This document shows, piece after piece, positions 63,878 to 64,000 of a stretch of DNA of 64,000 bases. Both the position numbers and the translations under genes were made by a program. The stretch's first letter is position 1. The number at the start of each line of letters is the position of its first letter. Source of the stretch: Paramecium tetraurelia (Eukaryota > Ciliophora > Oligohymenophorea > Peniculida > Parameciidae); the NCBI RefSeq assembly GCF_000165425.1, contig NW_001799178.1, positions 1-64,000 of the forward strand, given 5' to 3'. The notes beneath the pieces are model-generated. The model ran no database searches, was not told where the DNA came from, and was given only the letters and a program-made list of their open reading frames with translations.

Positions 63878-64000
63878 TTGGTCTAACTAAAAAGGGTAAG
63901 ATGATTTATTAAATTTAATAATTGTCAATAATGCATTAAAAATCGACCTTAATAAAAAAATGTATCAACATCTGATCATACTAATATTAGTATTATGATG
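63878..64000. other. Window edge, nothing called
   Basis: AT-rich upstream region of the phosphatase gene; no feature supported. Confidence 0.5.

Overview
The window is AT-rich macronuclear DNA of a ciliate, most likely Paramecium. UAA and UAG are read as glutamine throughout and UGA is the only stop. Almost every gene is cut by GT..AG introns of about 19-40 nt, mostly 22-28. Intergenic gaps are often 35-80 bp, and a trichocyst matrix protein gene is present. Standard-code gene finding fails here, so I read every gene by hand with UGA as the only stop and placed introns by frame and by family conservation. For nearly all genes the spliced length came out an exact multiple of three. No virus-like element, transposon, tRNA, rRNA or CRISPR array was recognised.

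Layout. 1-13934: two cysteine-rich surface-antigen-like genes, tail to tail (one enters from the left edge; the other is a giant of about 3540 residues). 14820-18164: an ankyrin protein, a PHO80-type cyclin and an unknown protein that spans a 27-N gap. 18787-28094: eS31 with a degenerate ubiquitin-like head, a HOOK-like CH/coiled-coil protein, a PX-domain protein, a small SUZ-like protein, a three-SP-RING protein and an unknown. 28095-30473: a degraded coding stretch and an unknown gene. 30526-32385: PSF2 (GINS) and a DBF4-like gene 33 bp apart. 32656-34393: two unknowns. 34612-39800: ERO1, eS10, class II fumarase and a U2AF large-subunit-like factor. 39845-42995: a SNF2/Brahma-type ATPase. 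43482-49515: coiled-coil and SANT proteins, some probably ciliary. 49559-54988: an unknown, a YIPF-family Golgi protein, a coiled-coil protein with a repeat tail, a Rab GTPase and a small possible N-myristoylated protein. 55569-61332: a PHD-finger protein, two coiled-coil proteins (one BBOF1-like) and the trichocyst matrix protein. 61985-63877: an unknown protein and an SCP/NIF-type phosphatase.

Most neighbours are unrelated housekeeping genes in both orientations, with no operon logic. The exceptions are the paralogous Cys-rich pair and the two replication-initiation genes. Short divergent spacers probably act as bidirectional promoters: eS10/fumarase 59 bp, and TPH-like/SANT 76 bp. Many genes are packed end to end with under 60 bp between stop codons.
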